Shown: one piece after another, positions 30,153 through 40,855 of the stretch
Layout of the letters: every line of letters begins with the position of its first letter
How positions within the stretch are numbered: position 1 is the stretch's first letter
Source of the DNA: Haloferula rosea
GTDB lineage: Bacteria > Verrucomicrobiota > Verrucomicrobiia > Verrucomicrobiales > Akkermansiaceae
Reading direction: 5' to 3'
DNA: 64,000 nt
Assembly: GCF_016595525.1 (NCBI RefSeq)
Contig: NZ_JAENII010000004.1
Coordinates: 124,001-188,000, forward strand
Translations under genes and position numbers: made by a program
The notes under the pieces: generated by a model
Databases searched by the model: none
What the model was told of the DNA's origin: nothing
Seen by the model: the letters and a program-made list of their open reading frames with translations, nothing else

Positions 30153-30971
30153 ATGAAATACAAAACATGGGTTGTTACCGCATTCACCACGGTCTCGGGG
30201 CTCGGTCAGGAAACACCCGCAGATCCTTACCGCGAAGCTCCAACGCGCGGCGCTCCAGCAGAAATTTCTGTCGAGCAGGCAAGCGTACCAACAAACATCT
30301 CGATCTGCTACGAGACCTTCTCGATGCCCTTGTCGATGGCGGCAGGCATGCGACGCGAACAGCTCGCGGACGCTGAATTCTATGACCGTATCCTGTCCGC
30401 CTTGGATCAGGAGAAGGTCCGACAGGAATCCTTCACCCTGCTGCGTGGCAGGACTGGAGAGAGGTCGACGACGGAGAGTGTGAGTGAGCAGATCTACCCG
30501 ACGGAATTCGAGCCGCCGGAGCTACCCAACACGGTGGGAGTTTCGATTGTGCCTCCCACGCAGAAGGGGGTGGGGAATCCGACCCCGGATACGGAGAAGC
30601 TCCTGAACGCACCGGATCCGGAGTTACTTGAAGGCGTCCGGACCCCTGCGACTCCCACGGCTTTCGAAACCCGCAATACCGGCGTCACGATGGAAATGGA
30701 GAGCACCCTCGCTGCCGACGGGGAGCTCTTGGATCTCATCCTGGCGCCGGAGCACGTCGCTCTGGTGGACCAAACGACCTCGGGTCAGGGGCTCTCCACG
30801 GTCGGGATGCCCGTTTTTGAAAGCCAGCGGATCAGCACCGGTGTCACGCTCCAACTCAATCGACCCTTCCTGCTCGGCACGGTCAATCGTCCACCGACCT
30901 CGAGGGTGGATCCCGACTCGGCAAACCGCGTCTGGTTTGCTTTTGTAACCGGATCTCTGGCAAAGCCCTGA
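30153..30971 (+). CDS. Secreted secretin-like protein, first gene of a two-component operon
   Basis: A protein of 272 residues with a signal peptide (MKYKTWVVTAFTTVSGLGQE). It shares with the protein at 12321-13169 the motifs SEQIYPTEFEPPE (about residue 111) and ATPTAFETRNTG (about 169). The later string VGMPVFESQRISTGVTLQ and the end VWFAFVTGSLAKP resemble the last strands of verrucomicrobial secretins, which read roughly PVFSTRxVxTSVTV and IFVTARL. The channel domain and N-domains are absent. Its stop overlaps the start of the histidine kinase by one base, so it may be a periplasmic partner of that kinase. The secretin origin is my inference. Confidence 0.65.
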   Translation: MKYKTWVVTAFTTVSGLGQETPADPYREAPTRGAPAEISVEQASVPTNISICYETFSMPLSMAAGMRREQLADAEFYDRILSALDQEKVRQESFTLLRGRTGERSTTESVSEQIYPTEFEPPELPNTVGVSIVPPTQKGVGNPTPDTEKLLNAPDPELLEGVRTPATPTAFETRNTGVTMEMESTLAADGELLDLILAPEHVALVDQTTSGQGLSTVGMPVFESQRISTGVTLQLNRPFLLGTVNRPPTSRVDPDSANRVWFAFVTGSLAKP

Positions 30972-32536
30972 TGCGTCCCGCCTTCATCACGATTGTTCCC
31001 ATGCTGGCTGCCGCCGTCCTTGTGATGGTCGGCGGCGAGCGAATGGCACGTCGTGATGTGGAGTCCCGCACTCCGGCCGACCGCGGTCGCTTGCTTGATC
31101 TCGCGGATTCGTTTCGCTCCGAAATGGTGAGACTGGATGCCCTCTACATGGGGCATCTGGATGAGCTTACCCGACGCGCCCTCTACCTTGACGACCGCAA
31201 GGTCGAGGCCGAAGCCTCAACCCTCACTGGAGTGAAATTGATCCGGATCTTCCCAGCCAATGGAAAGGACCGGACGATCTCGCCTTCGCTCACCCAGGGT
31301 CGCCTCCCGGAGGTCGAACTGGAAGGCCGCAAGAGGCCTCTGGATCGCTCCACTGCGGTCGTCTTGGATGCTGGCTTGCTTGACGGCAAACCCTCCGCAG
31401 GCGGCTTCTGGCACGCGACTTCCGATCCGGATCTACGGCTCTACTGTCGCAGTCCCGAGCCCGGTTTCCTGACCGCCGTTTTCGTGGACCTTGCCGAGGT
31501 CCGCGAGCGCACCACCGCCCACCTGGCCGATTGGCTCCAGGTGCCACTCACGCCACTGCGGGAGGCCGGCGAACGGGTGAGCATCGAGCCGCCGCAGGGG
31601 CCTGCCATTGCGTCCATCGGCTCGTCAACTCATGGTCCATCGGCTCTGATCCTGCCGACGCGAACGATCAGCGGGGACTGGCAAATCCGCGCCTGGGATG
31701 GGCTGGTGGTCACCCGTAGCCATGATGCCGCCACTCTGGCAGTCGCCACCGTTTTCGCCGTCGCGCTCGTGGTTTCCGGCATGCTGCTCTTTCTTCAACA
31801 GAAGCGTACACTCAAGCAGGCAGCCGAAAGGGTTTCATTCGTCAACCGTGTCTCCCACGACCTCGGCACACCCCTCACCAGCCTCTCGCTCAATCTTGAT
31901 CTCGCCTGTGAAGCCATGGCCAGCCGACCAGAGGAAGCGCGGCATCGGCTCGGACTCGTCGGCGAGGAAATCGAACGTCTGGCCCGGTTGGTGGCCAATG
32001 TACTGACCTTTTCCCGACACGAGCGCGACACTCTGGAACTCAAGCCGGTCCGCTGCGTCCCCGGGGAGGTCGTGGAACGCACGCTGGATGGCTTCCGCTC
32101 CGCGCTGGAACGGCGGGGGATCGAGATCGACTCGCAGATCCTCCGGGCGGGTGAGCCAGGCTTGCTCGATGCCGATGCCCTTACCCAGATCACCGGGAAC
32201 CTGCTGTCCAATGTCGAAAAGTACGCGTCAGCGGGCGGCTGGGTGGGAATCGAAAGCGAGCTGCGCGCCGGCATGCTTGTTCTCGAAGTAAGCGATCATG
32301 GTCCCGGCATTCCCGAGGCCGCCCGCCAGCGGATCTTCGAACCGTTCGAGCGGGTCGTCGATTCGACCAACGAAGGATCGAGCGGCACAGGTTTGGGCCT
32401 TGCGATCAGTGGAGATCTCGCCCGCCGCATGGGCGGAACACTTGAGCTGCTCACCAGTGAGCAGGGTGCCGTCTTTCGACTGAGGGTTCCCGTGCGCCCA
32501 TGCCTCGCCCTGTCTTCTCAAACTGACGCCGCATGA
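30971..32536 (+). CDS. Sensor histidine kinase (HisKA type)
   Basis: A protein of 521 residues. A signal-anchor helix at about 5-22 and a second helix at about 254-277 enclose a periplasmic sensor of about 230 residues that I do not recognise. No HAMP domain is evident. The dimerisation helix has FVNRVSHDLGTPLTSLSL with phospho-acceptor His296. The ATPase domain has the N box TQITGNLLSNVEKYA, G1 VSDHGPGIPEAA, the F box RIFEPFERV and G2 GTGLGLAIS. It overlaps the secretin-like gene by one base and the regulator by four. It likely senses a periplasmic or envelope signal and phosphorylates the next gene product. Confidence 0.92.
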   Translation: MRPAFITIVPMLAAAVLVMVGGERMARRDVESRTPADRGRLLDLADSFRSEMVRLDALYMGHLDELTRRALYLDDRKVEAEASTLTGVKLIRIFPANGKDRTISPSLTQGRLPEVELEGRKRPLDRSTAVVLDAGLLDGKPSAGGFWHATSDPDLRLYCRSPEPGFLTAVFVDLAEVRERTTAHLADWLQVPLTPLREAGERVSIEPPQGPAIASIGSSTHGPSALILPTRTISGDWQIRAWDGLVVTRSHDAATLAVATVFAVALVVSGMLLFLQQKRTLKQAAERVSFVNRVSHDLGTPLTSLSLNLDLACEAMASRPEEARHRLGLVGEEIERLARLVANVLTFSRHERDTLELKPVRCVPGEVVERTLDGFRSALERRGIEIDSQILRAGEPGLLDADALTQITGNLLSNVEKYASAGGWVGIESELRAGMLVLEVSDHGPGIPEAARQRIFEPFERVVDSTNEGSSGTGLGLAISGDLARRMGGTLELLTSEQGAVFRLRVPVRPCLALSSQTDAA

Positions 32537-33216
32537 CCATTCTCATCGCCGAAGACGACCCCCTCACGCTCGACGCGCTAGCCACCTGCATCGAGTGCGA
32601 GGGATTCTCCACGCTCCGGGCGGCGGATGGACGGGAGGCGATTGAGCTATGGCGTGACGGCAAGCCGGACCTCCTCTGCCTCGATATCATGATGCCGGTT
32701 GTTGATGGCTTCGAAGTCTGCCGTCGTGTGAGATCGAGCGACCGTGAAATTCCCATTCTGTTCCTTTCTGCGAAGAATCAGGAGATGGACATTGTGGTGG
32801 GTCTGGATCTGGGTGCCGATGACTTCATCCGCAAGCCCTTCACCCGGCGCGAAGTCATGGCGCGGATCCGTTCGGCTTTGCGAAGGAGTGCGCCAAGGGA
32901 TCAGTCGGCCAAGTTCTCTCTCGGCGACCTCACCGTAAATCCGCGCTCGCTGTTGGCCGAGCGCTGCGGGGAAACTATCGAGCTGACACCACGGGAGGTC
33001 TCCATCCTCCAGTTGCTCCAAAAGCATGCCGGCGAACCCGTCTCACGCGACGCCTTTCTGGATACCTGCTGGGGGGTCGATTACTTCCCGGACTCCCGGA
33101 CGCTGGATCAGCACATCTTCCTGCTGCGAAAGAAGATCGAGGTCGATCCTTCCGTTCCCAAGCTCATCCAGACGGTGAGGGGAGTCGGCTATCGGAGTGC
33201 CGCGGACCTATCGTGA
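32533..33216 (+). CDS. OmpR/PhoB-type response regulator
   Basis: A protein of 227 residues. The receiver domain (1-115) has acidic Glu8 and Asp9 (IAEDDP), phospho-acceptor Asp51 in LLCLDIMMP, Ser/Thr switch LFLSAKN, and Lys in FIRKPFTRRE. The winged-helix DNA-binding domain (about 130-225) has VNPRSLLAERCGETIELTPREVSIL and RTLDQHIFLLRKKIEVDPS. The length is normal. It overlaps the kinase gene (ATGA), so the pair is translated together. Targets are unknown; its own operon promoter with repeated -35 boxes is one candidate. Confidence 0.94.
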   Translation: MTILIAEDDPLTLDALATCIECEGFSTLRAADGREAIELWRDGKPDLLCLDIMMPVVDGFEVCRRVRSSDREIPILFLSAKNQEMDIVVGLDLGADDFIRKPFTRREVMARIRSALRRSAPRDQSAKFSLGDLTVNPRSLLAERCGETIELTPREVSILQLLQKHAGEPVSRDAFLDTCWGVDYFPDSRTLDQHIFLLRKKIEVDPSVPKLIQTVRGVGYRSAADLS

Positions 33217-33250
33217 GACCGGGCGGCTGGTTGAATGACGGGATTCCGCC

Positions 33251-33490
33251 TCACTTCTTCCACCAGTCCGCTTCCTTTTCCCAGGCTTCGCGCTCGGGCT
33301 TCTTCTGCTTGCCGGATGGAGGCACCGGTTCCTTGTCGGACCCCTCCATCAGGTCATCGAGGTCGTCGCTTTGCTTGGAGGCATGACGGGCGATGCGAAT
33401 CAGGATCATCAGCACCGAGCCCAGTGCGAGAGTCAGCATCACCATCATGGCGATCGCAAAACCATCCGCCTCGCTGACCACCGCCATCAT
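33251..33490 (-). CDS. Small single-helix membrane protein
   Basis: A protein of 79 residues: one transmembrane helix at about 10-33 (GFAIAMMVMLTLALGSVLMILIRIA) and a highly charged cytoplasmic tail ending EREAWEKEADWWKK. No family is recognised. Its start overlaps the stop of the acetyltransferase gene by four bases, which supports a real, coupled gene. Confidence 0.65.
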   Translation of the reverse strand: MMAVVSEADGFAIAMMVMLTLALGSVLMILIRIARHASKQSDDLDDLMEGSDKEPVPPSGKQKKPEREAWEKEADWWKK

Positions 33491-33993
33491 GACGATTGGA
33501 TGATCCGTTTCATCGGGATCATGTTCGAGTAGTCGAAGCCGTACTTGCGGAAGAAGTTCTGCGACTCGGCGGAGATCTTGTCGGTGAGCAGGGTGATCCG
33601 CTTGAAGTCCTTTGCCTCAGCGAACTCGATCACATGCTCAAGCAAGCGGCTGCCGTATCCCTGACCGCGATGGTCGGGGTGGATGATCACGTCCTCCATC
33701 TGAATCACGAATCCTCCCATGGCCGTGGAAATCGTGAACAGCAGGTTGACCATGCCGATCAGGCGGTGGCCGTTGCGAATGACGAAGATGCGTCCTCGCG
33801 AAGGCTGCTCGAGGATGAGGGCCAAGCCACGTTCCTGAGCGGCTGCATCCGGGTTGAAGTCTCCCTGCATGCGGAACAATTCCATGACCAGATCTACCAA
33901 GGCCGGGAGGTCTTCGATGGTCGCGGTTTCCAGGCGTGGCTCGTCGGTCACGGGCATGGATGGGGTGGGACTTGCTTCCATTGCGGCGCACAT
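33487..33993 (-). CDS. GNAT family N-acetyltransferase
   Basis: The open frame gives up to 168 residues; starts at 33993, 33981 or 33957 are all possible, the last giving MPVTDEPRLETATIEDLPAL. The GNAT fold is visible: DLPALVDLVMELF as helix 1, RLIGMVNLLF as strand 4 with the beta-bulge region, and the acetyl-CoA loop HPDHRGQGYGSRLLEHV (motif A, Q/RxxGxG/A). The end FFRKYGFDYSNMIPMKR is typical. The substrate is unknown. It is transcribed away from rpmH and is followed by the small membrane protein gene. Confidence 0.85.
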   Translation of the reverse strand: MCAAMEASPTPSMPVTDEPRLETATIEDLPALVDLVMELFRMQGDFNPDAAAQERGLALILEQPSRGRIFVIRNGHRLIGMVNLLFTISTAMGGFVIQMEDVIIHPDHRGQGYGSRLLEHVIEFAEAKDFKRITLLTDKISAESQNFFRKYGFDYSNMIPMKRIIQSS

Positions 33994-34076
33994 CGTGCCA
34001 CGCGCCGGACTACCGAGACACGGAAATTCATCAAATCCGGCCTAAAAATTTTCTAAAAAACCCACACAATGGTGGA

Positions 34077-34104
34077 TTGACAAGGGAGGCGCTATCCCTA
34101 GAGT
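34077..34104 (+). promoter_or_regulatory. rpmH operon promoter
   Basis: A perfect TTGACA at 34077-34082 and TAGAGT at 34099-34104 with a 16-base spacer. An AT-rich stretch (AAAAATTTTCTAAAAAA) lies just upstream and may act as an UP element. The rpmH start is 50 bases further on. Confidence 0.75.
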
Positions 34105-34153
34105 GCCCGCCCGCGCCACCGGGCGCACTGGACTTTTTCCCTTAATTCCTGCC

Positions 34154-34336
34154 ATGAAACGCACTTTCCAACCTTCCCGTCGCAGCCGAGTGAAACAACA
34201 CGGATTCCGCGCACGGATGTCGACCAAAGCTGGTCGCAGGATTCTCAAGAACCGTCGCCGGAAGGGCTGCAAGCGCCTGCTTCCCAAGGGTGCCGAACTC
34301 AAGTTCGAGCGCCACGTCACTCAGCACGGAGTGTAA
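34154..34336 (+). CDS. rpmH: 50S ribosomal protein L34
   Basis: A highly basic protein of 60 residues. The conserved core reads [19 protein letters not shown] followed by [18 protein letters not shown]. The tail of about 15 residues after that ([16 protein letters not shown]) is longer than in E. coli L34, which ends near residue 46. It is the first gene of the rpmH-rnpA-yidD-yidC cluster, which is conserved across bacteria and often lies near the origin of replication. No dnaA gene is seen here. Confidence 0.95.
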   Translation: MKRTFQPSRRSRVKQHGFRARMSTKAGRRILKNRRRKGCKRLLPKGAELKFERHVTQHGV

Positions 34337-34356
34337 TCCTGCAACGCTTCCGGGCC

Positions 34357-34710
34357 ATGCGCCTCTCGCGGAAGCACAGCATGACGCAGCGGTCCCAATT
34401 TCATGGGGTCCGCAAGAACGGTCGGTCGAAAGCCGGCCGTTTTCTCATTTTGAGCACCCTCGAGGACGAGGCGCTCCCGCATCCCATGGTGGGATTCATC
34501 ACCACCCGCAAGGTGGGCAAGGCCCATGATCGCAATTTGCTGCGTCGCCGATTCCGCGCGATCCTCCAACGCCACGGCGACGAATTGGCCAACCCCCGGC
34601 GGTATCTGGTCACGATTCCCCGCCGTGGCGCGGCCGATGCCAGCTTCGCCGAACTCGAGAAGGATTGGCTCAAGCAAGCCCGCCGTCTCGGCCTCCTGGA
34701 TTCTGAATGA
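34357..34710 (+). CDS. rnpA: Ribonuclease P protein component
   Basis: Binds the catalytic RNase P RNA and helps mature tRNA 5' ends. It has 117 residues, a normal size. The signature RNR-like region is [19 protein letters not shown]; the N-terminus [22 protein letters not shown] matches the family entry helix and strand. It follows rpmH by 20 bases, so it is probably cotranscribed from the rpmH promoter. Confidence 0.95.
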   Translation: MRLSRKHSMTQRSQFHGVRKNGRSKAGRFLILSTLEDEALPHPMVGFITTRKVGKAHDRNLLRRRFRAILQRHGDELANPRRYLVTIPRRGAADASFAELEKDWLKQARRLGLLDSE

Positions 34711-34714
34711 TGCC

Positions 34715-34990
34715 ATGCGCCAGCTTGTCAGCTCCTTCATCCGGCTCGGGATCCGCTTTTACCAGCGCTTCCTCAGTCCGGTCCTGCATGCCATCTCCGG
34801 GCCATTCGGCGGCTGCCGCTACCAGCCGACCTGCTCGGCGTATTTCCTTCAGGCCGTCGAGGCCCACGGGCCGTGGAAAGGTTCATGGATCGGGCTCCGC
34901 CGGATTTTGCGCTGTCATCCATGGGGCGGGCACGGTTATGACCCCGTCCCGCCGCCGAAGGGAGGCGACCGACCCGGCCCGCCCAAGTAG
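34715..34990 (+). CDS. yidD: Membrane protein insertion efficiency factor YidD
   Basis: A protein of 91 residues. Diagnostic motifs are [32 protein letters not shown] and [19 protein letters not shown], with three conserved cysteines. The amphipathic N-terminal helix binds the inner membrane and assists YidC-dependent insertion. The start at 34715 lies 4 bases after the rnpA stop; an in-frame upstream ATG at 34526 is inside rnpA and unlikely. Confidence 0.95.
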   Translation: MRQLVSSFIRLGIRFYQRFLSPVLHAISGPFGGCRYQPTCSAYFLQAVEAHGPWKGSWIGLRRILRCHPWGGHGYDPVPPPKGGDRPGPPK

Positions 34991-35039
34991 GCCCACCCAC
35001 TGATTTTCCCTCAAATTTTTCCACTCCCACTACTTCCTC

Positions 35040-36896
35040 ATGTACGATCGTAAGACATGGATTGTTGTCGTCGTCTGCGCCGTCCTCCTCGCGGTGAACT
35101 ATTATTTTGGTTCCCAGCAAGCGAAAGAGAAGGCCCGCATCGCCGCCGAAGAACGCAAGGCACTGGCCGCTGAACAGGCTGTCTCCCAAGGTGAACCCGA
35201 AAAGCCCGGAGTGGTTGAAGAAATGCCTCCCGCTCCGGAGGACATCATCAAGTCCGAGACCTACACGCTCGAGACACCTGAAGCCATCTTCACCCTGACC
35301 ACCCTCGGTGGTGGTGTGAAGACCGCCGAGCTCCTCAATCAGGAAGTGGTGGATGCACCCGATCAGCACGTCATCCTCAACGAAGGAGACTCCCACGCCG
35401 TCGGCGCCCTCGCCGAAGGCCCGGATGGCATGGAGCGTGTGAACTACAGCTACCTCGAAGACGAGTCTGAAGCCGGCAAACGCGCCGTGTTCGCCGCTCG
35501 CCATCCGTCCGGCCTGATCGTCAAGAAGACCTGGTCGGTGATCGACCCCGAGCTGCCGGGTGCCGCTTACACGCTCGATCTCCAGGTCGATGTGGAGAAT
35601 TCCAGGGACGCTCAGGCCCAGATTCCCTTGGACCGCTTCAGCCTGTATCTCGGACGCGCCGCACCCCTGCAAGCCAGCGAATCCCGCTTCTCCCCACCGA
35701 GCTTCATTTGGCGGAATGACGGCACGCTCGACACGGTGAAGGCCACCAAGTTCAAGGGGGGGTGGTTCTCCGATGCCAAGAGCCTGATCCTCGAAACCGG
35801 CGACGAGATCGAATACGCGGGTGTCTCCAGCCAGTTCTTCACCACTGTAATGCGGAACAAGACACCGAGCACCGGTGGTGTCTGGGGCAAGGTCGCGCAG
35901 GTCAGCGTGCCACGTGCCGAAGGAACCCAGAGCGCCGTGCGCGCCGGAATGGTCCTGCCCGCGCAGGCACTCGCGCCGGGAGCTCGCCAGTCGCTGAACT
36001 TCCAGCTCTTCATGGGCCCGCGCGACAACCGCATGCTGCGCCAGATGGGCAACGGCATGGGCGACATCATGGACTACGGCTGGTTCACCATCTTCAGCCG
36101 CTTCATGAATTTCCTCTTGGTCCACATCCACGACTGGGTCGCGAAGATCTCCGGTCCATGGTCATGGGGCTGGGCCATCGTCATCGTCACCATCGTCGTC
36201 CGCACCCTGATGTGGCCGCTCTACGCGCGGTCGAACAAGACGATGAAGCGCATGTCCAAGCTCAAGCCGGAGATGGACAAGCTGAAGGAGAAGTATCCTG
36301 ACGACCCTGCCAAGATGCAGCAGGAAGTCATGGGGCTCTACAAGACCTACGGCATCAACCCGGTGGGCGGCTGTCTGCCGATGCTGGCGCAAATCCCGAT
36401 CTTTTTCGGCTTCTTCCGCATGCTGCAGAATGCCGCGGAGCTGCGGGGCCACGGATTCCTCTGGGTCGATGACCTGTCCCAGCCGGACACCATCGGCCAC
36501 CTGCTCGGATTTCCGATCAATATCCTCCCCATCCTCATGGGGGTGACCAGCTTCGCCCAGATGGCGATGATGCCGAATACGTCCGCCGACAAGACCCAGG
36601 CCACGATCATGAAGCTCATGCCGATCATGTTCCTGGTGTTCTGCTACAACTACGCCTCGGCCCTGGCCCTCTACTGGACCACCTCGAACCTCTTCTCCAT
36701 CGTGCAGACCTGGATCACCAAGCGGATGCCGGAACCGGAACTGGAGGCGAGGGCCACGAAGCCGGGCAAGAAGTCATTCATGGAACGCATGGCCGCCGCC
36801 GCCGAGCAACAGCAGAAGATGCGTCAGGCCCAAGGCCGCGTCGTGGAACCTGAAGAAGGCCCGAAGAAAAAGCGTGGCCCGCGCACCGGCGGCTGA
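35040..36896 (+). CDS. yidC: Membrane protein insertase YidC
   Basis: Inserts and folds inner-membrane proteins with or without Sec. It has 618 residues, the long Gram-negative type. The N-terminal helix (TWIVVVVCAVLLAVNYYFGS) is followed by a periplasmic beta-sandwich to about residue 330. The five-helix core then begins, with WSWGWAIVIVTIVVRTLMWPLYA carrying the conserved Arg in VVRTLMWPL. Further core motifs are YGINPVGGCLPMLAQIPIFFGFF and FCYNYASALALYWTTSN. The C-terminus is very basic (PKKKRGPRTGG), which may aid ribosome contact. A strong terminator follows, ending the rpmH operon. Confidence 0.97.
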   Translation: MYDRKTWIVVVVCAVLLAVNYYFGSQQAKEKARIAAEERKALAAEQAVSQGEPEKPGVVEEMPPAPEDIIKSETYTLETPEAIFTLTTLGGGVKTAELLNQEVVDAPDQHVILNEGDSHAVGALAEGPDGMERVNYSYLEDESEAGKRAVFAARHPSGLIVKKTWSVIDPELPGAAYTLDLQVDVENSRDAQAQIPLDRFSLYLGRAAPLQASESRFSPPSFIWRNDGTLDTVKATKFKGGWFSDAKSLILETGDEIEYAGVSSQFFTTVMRNKTPSTGGVWGKVAQVSVPRAEGTQSAVRAGMVLPAQALAPGARQSLNFQLFMGPRDNRMLRQMGNGMGDIMDYGWFTIFSRFMNFLLVHIHDWVAKISGPWSWGWAIVIVTIVVRTLMWPLYARSNKTMKRMSKLKPEMDKLKEKYPDDPAKMQQEVMGLYKTYGINPVGGCLPMLAQIPIFFGFFRMLQNAAELRGHGFLWVDDLSQPDTIGHLLGFPINILPILMGVTSFAQMAMMPNTSADKTQATIMKLMPIMFLVFCYNYASALALYWTTSNLFSIVQTWITKRMPEPELEARATKPGKKSFMERMAAAAEQQQKMRQAQGRVVEPEEGPKKKRGPRTGG

Positions 36897-36937
36897 GCGC
36901 AGGTCGCGGATGGCGCCAATCCATCCCGTTTTTTGAA

Positions 36938-36970
36938 AGCCACATGGGTCAGCCACCCATGTGGCTTTTT
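36938..36970 (+). terminator. Rho-independent terminator after yidC
   Basis: Stem AGCCACATGGGT / ACCCATGTGGCT with a 5-base loop and a TTTTT run. The AAA before the stem could let it serve the convergent queA gene as well. Confidence 0.9.
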
Positions 36971-36996
36971 CGTCGAAAAGATCGCGATTGGGGGGC

Positions 36997-38001
36997 TTAG
37001 AGCACCAGCATGCAATCGCCGTAGCTGTAGAATCGGTAGCGCTCCCGCACCGCCTCGCGATAGGCTTCCATCACGAGGTCCTTCCCGGCCAAGGCACTGA
37101 CCAGCATGATCAAGGTGCTCTCCGGCAGGTGGAAGTTGGTCAGAAGCACATCGACCGCCCCGAAGTCGTGGGGTGGGTAGATGAAGATGTCCGTTTCGCC
37201 CCCTTGGTCCTCCGCCTTCACGCGGCCGCTTCCATCCCGGTTGGCCAGGGTTTCCAGGACGCGGGTGACCGTCGTGCCGACGGCGACGACCCGACCCGCC
37301 GCGTTGATGCGCTCGGCGCTCTGCTTCGACAGGTGGTAGCGCTCGGAATGCATGTCGTGCTCCTCCGGGTTCTCCACGCTGACCGGCCGGAAGGTCCCCA
37401 CGCCGACATGGAGGGTCAGGAAGGTGTGATCGATGGACTCAAGCATCTCAGGCGTGAAGTGAAGTCCCGCGGTCGGAGCAGCGATGGCGCCCTCCTCGCG
37501 GGCGAAGACGGTCTGGTATCGCTCGCGATCGGCGTCTTCATCGGCACGTCCCATGTAGTGGGGCAGGGCGAGGTGGCCATGGGCGTCCAGGTCCACCTCT
37601 TCCTGCCAGCGGATGAGCCGGTCGCCGTTGTCGAAGACCTCGATGACTTCTCCTTCCACCGCGCCGACCGTGACCTTGCGGCCGACCTTCATCTTCTTGC
37701 CCGGCTTGACGAGGCAGCGCCATTCGGTGGGCGCCAGCCGGTCCAGGCACAGGAGCTCGATCTTCCCGTCGTCCGAGAAGACCCGCGCGGGGATCACGCG
37801 GGTGTCGTTGAGAACCAGCAGGTCCTCGGCTTTGAGAAAGCTCGGAAAATCGCGGAACATGCGATGCTCGATGACCCCGGTGTCGCGGTGCACCACCATC
37901 ATCCGCGAGGCCGCACGGTCGGGCAGCGGGCGGGAAGCAATCAGCTCATCGGGCAGGTCGTAGTGAAAATCGGCGGTGCGCAGGCTCACGGCCAGATCCA
38001 T
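36997..38001 (-). CDS. queA: tRNA preQ1 ribosyltransferase-isomerase
   Basis: Transfers and isomerises ribose from S-adenosylmethionine onto preQ1-modified tRNA, giving epoxyqueuosine. The ATG at 38001 gives 334 residues; one at 38025 would add eight. Family motifs: DFHYDLPDELIASRPLPDRAASRMM at the start, LLVLNDTRVIPARVF, AAPTAGLHFTPEML, TLHVGVGTFRPV and the end MEAYREAVRERYRFYSYGDCML. All look intact. It is convergent with yidC. Other queuosine genes such as tgt, queG and queC-F are not in the window. Confidence 0.95.
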   Translation of the reverse strand: MDLAVSLRTADFHYDLPDELIASRPLPDRAASRMMVVHRDTGVIEHRMFRDFPSFLKAEDLLVLNDTRVIPARVFSDDGKIELLCLDRLAPTEWRCLVKPGKKMKVGRKVTVGAVEGEVIEVFDNGDRLIRWQEEVDLDAHGHLALPHYMGRADEDADRERYQTVFAREEGAIAAPTAGLHFTPEMLESIDHTFLTLHVGVGTFRPVSVENPEEHDMHSERYHLSKQSAERINAAGRVVAVGTTVTRVLETLANRDGSGRVKAEDQGGETDIFIYPPHDFGAVDVLLTNFHLPESTLIMLVSALAGKDLVMEAYREAVRERYRFYSYGDCMLVL

Positions 38002-38143
38002 CGTCCATCTGTCGCGCAAGATCACGCGAATTCGTCCGCCGAGCGGATGTGGGGGCGGGCTCGCGTCGCTGGCCTTCCCTCGACATCCGGCGGCGGGTGG
38101 ACTTTCCGGTTCACTTTCCGGGAGGATACCTTAGGTAACAGCC

Positions 38144-40252
<2,109 letters not shown>

Positions 40253-40258
40253 TTCGTC

Positions 40259-40855
40259 ATGAAGCGCACCGGCATTCTCTTTCTCGTTTCCGGCCCGTCG
40301 GGCTCGGGCAAGTCCACCCTCTGCCGTCGTCTCGAAGGCGAGGGGGAGGCCGAGTTCTCCGTCTCATGCACCACCCGCGATCCGCGGGAGGGCGAGAAGC
40401 ACGGCAGTGAGTATTACTTCCTTTCGACCGATGAATTCGACCGCAAGGTCGGGGCGGGTGAATTCCTCGAGTTTGCCGAGGTCCACGGCAACAAGTACGG
40501 CACTCTTCGTAGTGAGGTGATCGACCGGCTGCTGGACGGCAAGGATGTCGTGATGGATATCGACGTGCAGGGCGCGGCGCAGGTCCGCGGTTGCGAGGAC
40601 CCCGCGATCCAGCGCGCTCTGGTGGACCTTTTCGTCATGCCGCCCGACGAGCGTGAGCTCGCCGCCCGCCTGACTGGCCGCGGCACCGACAGTGAGGAGG
40701 TGATCGCCCTGCGGTTGAAGAATGCGATCGAGGAAATGGCCCACTGGCCGGAGTATCGCTACCGCCTGCTCTCGGCCACCCGGGAAGAGGACTACAGCCG
40801 GTTCAAGGCGCTGCTGGTCGCCGAACGTTTGCGGGTTTCCCGCCTGGATTCATGA
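40259..40855 (+). CDS. gmk: Guanylate kinase
   Basis: Phosphorylates GMP to GDP. It has 198 residues. The P-loop is VSGPSGSGKSTLC; the GMP-binding region is VSCTTRDPREGEKHGSEYYFLS; DIDVQGAAQVRG and the lid region ARLTGRGTDSEEVIALRLKNA complete the fold. Length and all catalytic regions are normal. Its stop overlaps the next start by four bases. rpoZ, which often lies between gmk and coaBC in bacteria, is missing at this place. Confidence 0.97.
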   Translation: MKRTGILFLVSGPSGSGKSTLCRRLEGEGEAEFSVSCTTRDPREGEKHGSEYYFLSTDEFDRKVGAGEFLEFAEVHGNKYGTLRSEVIDRLLDGKDVVMDIDVQGAAQVRGCEDPAIQRALVDLFVMPPDERELAARLTGRGTDSEEVIALRLKNAIEEMAHWPEYRYRLLSATREEDYSRFKALLVAERLRVSRLDS

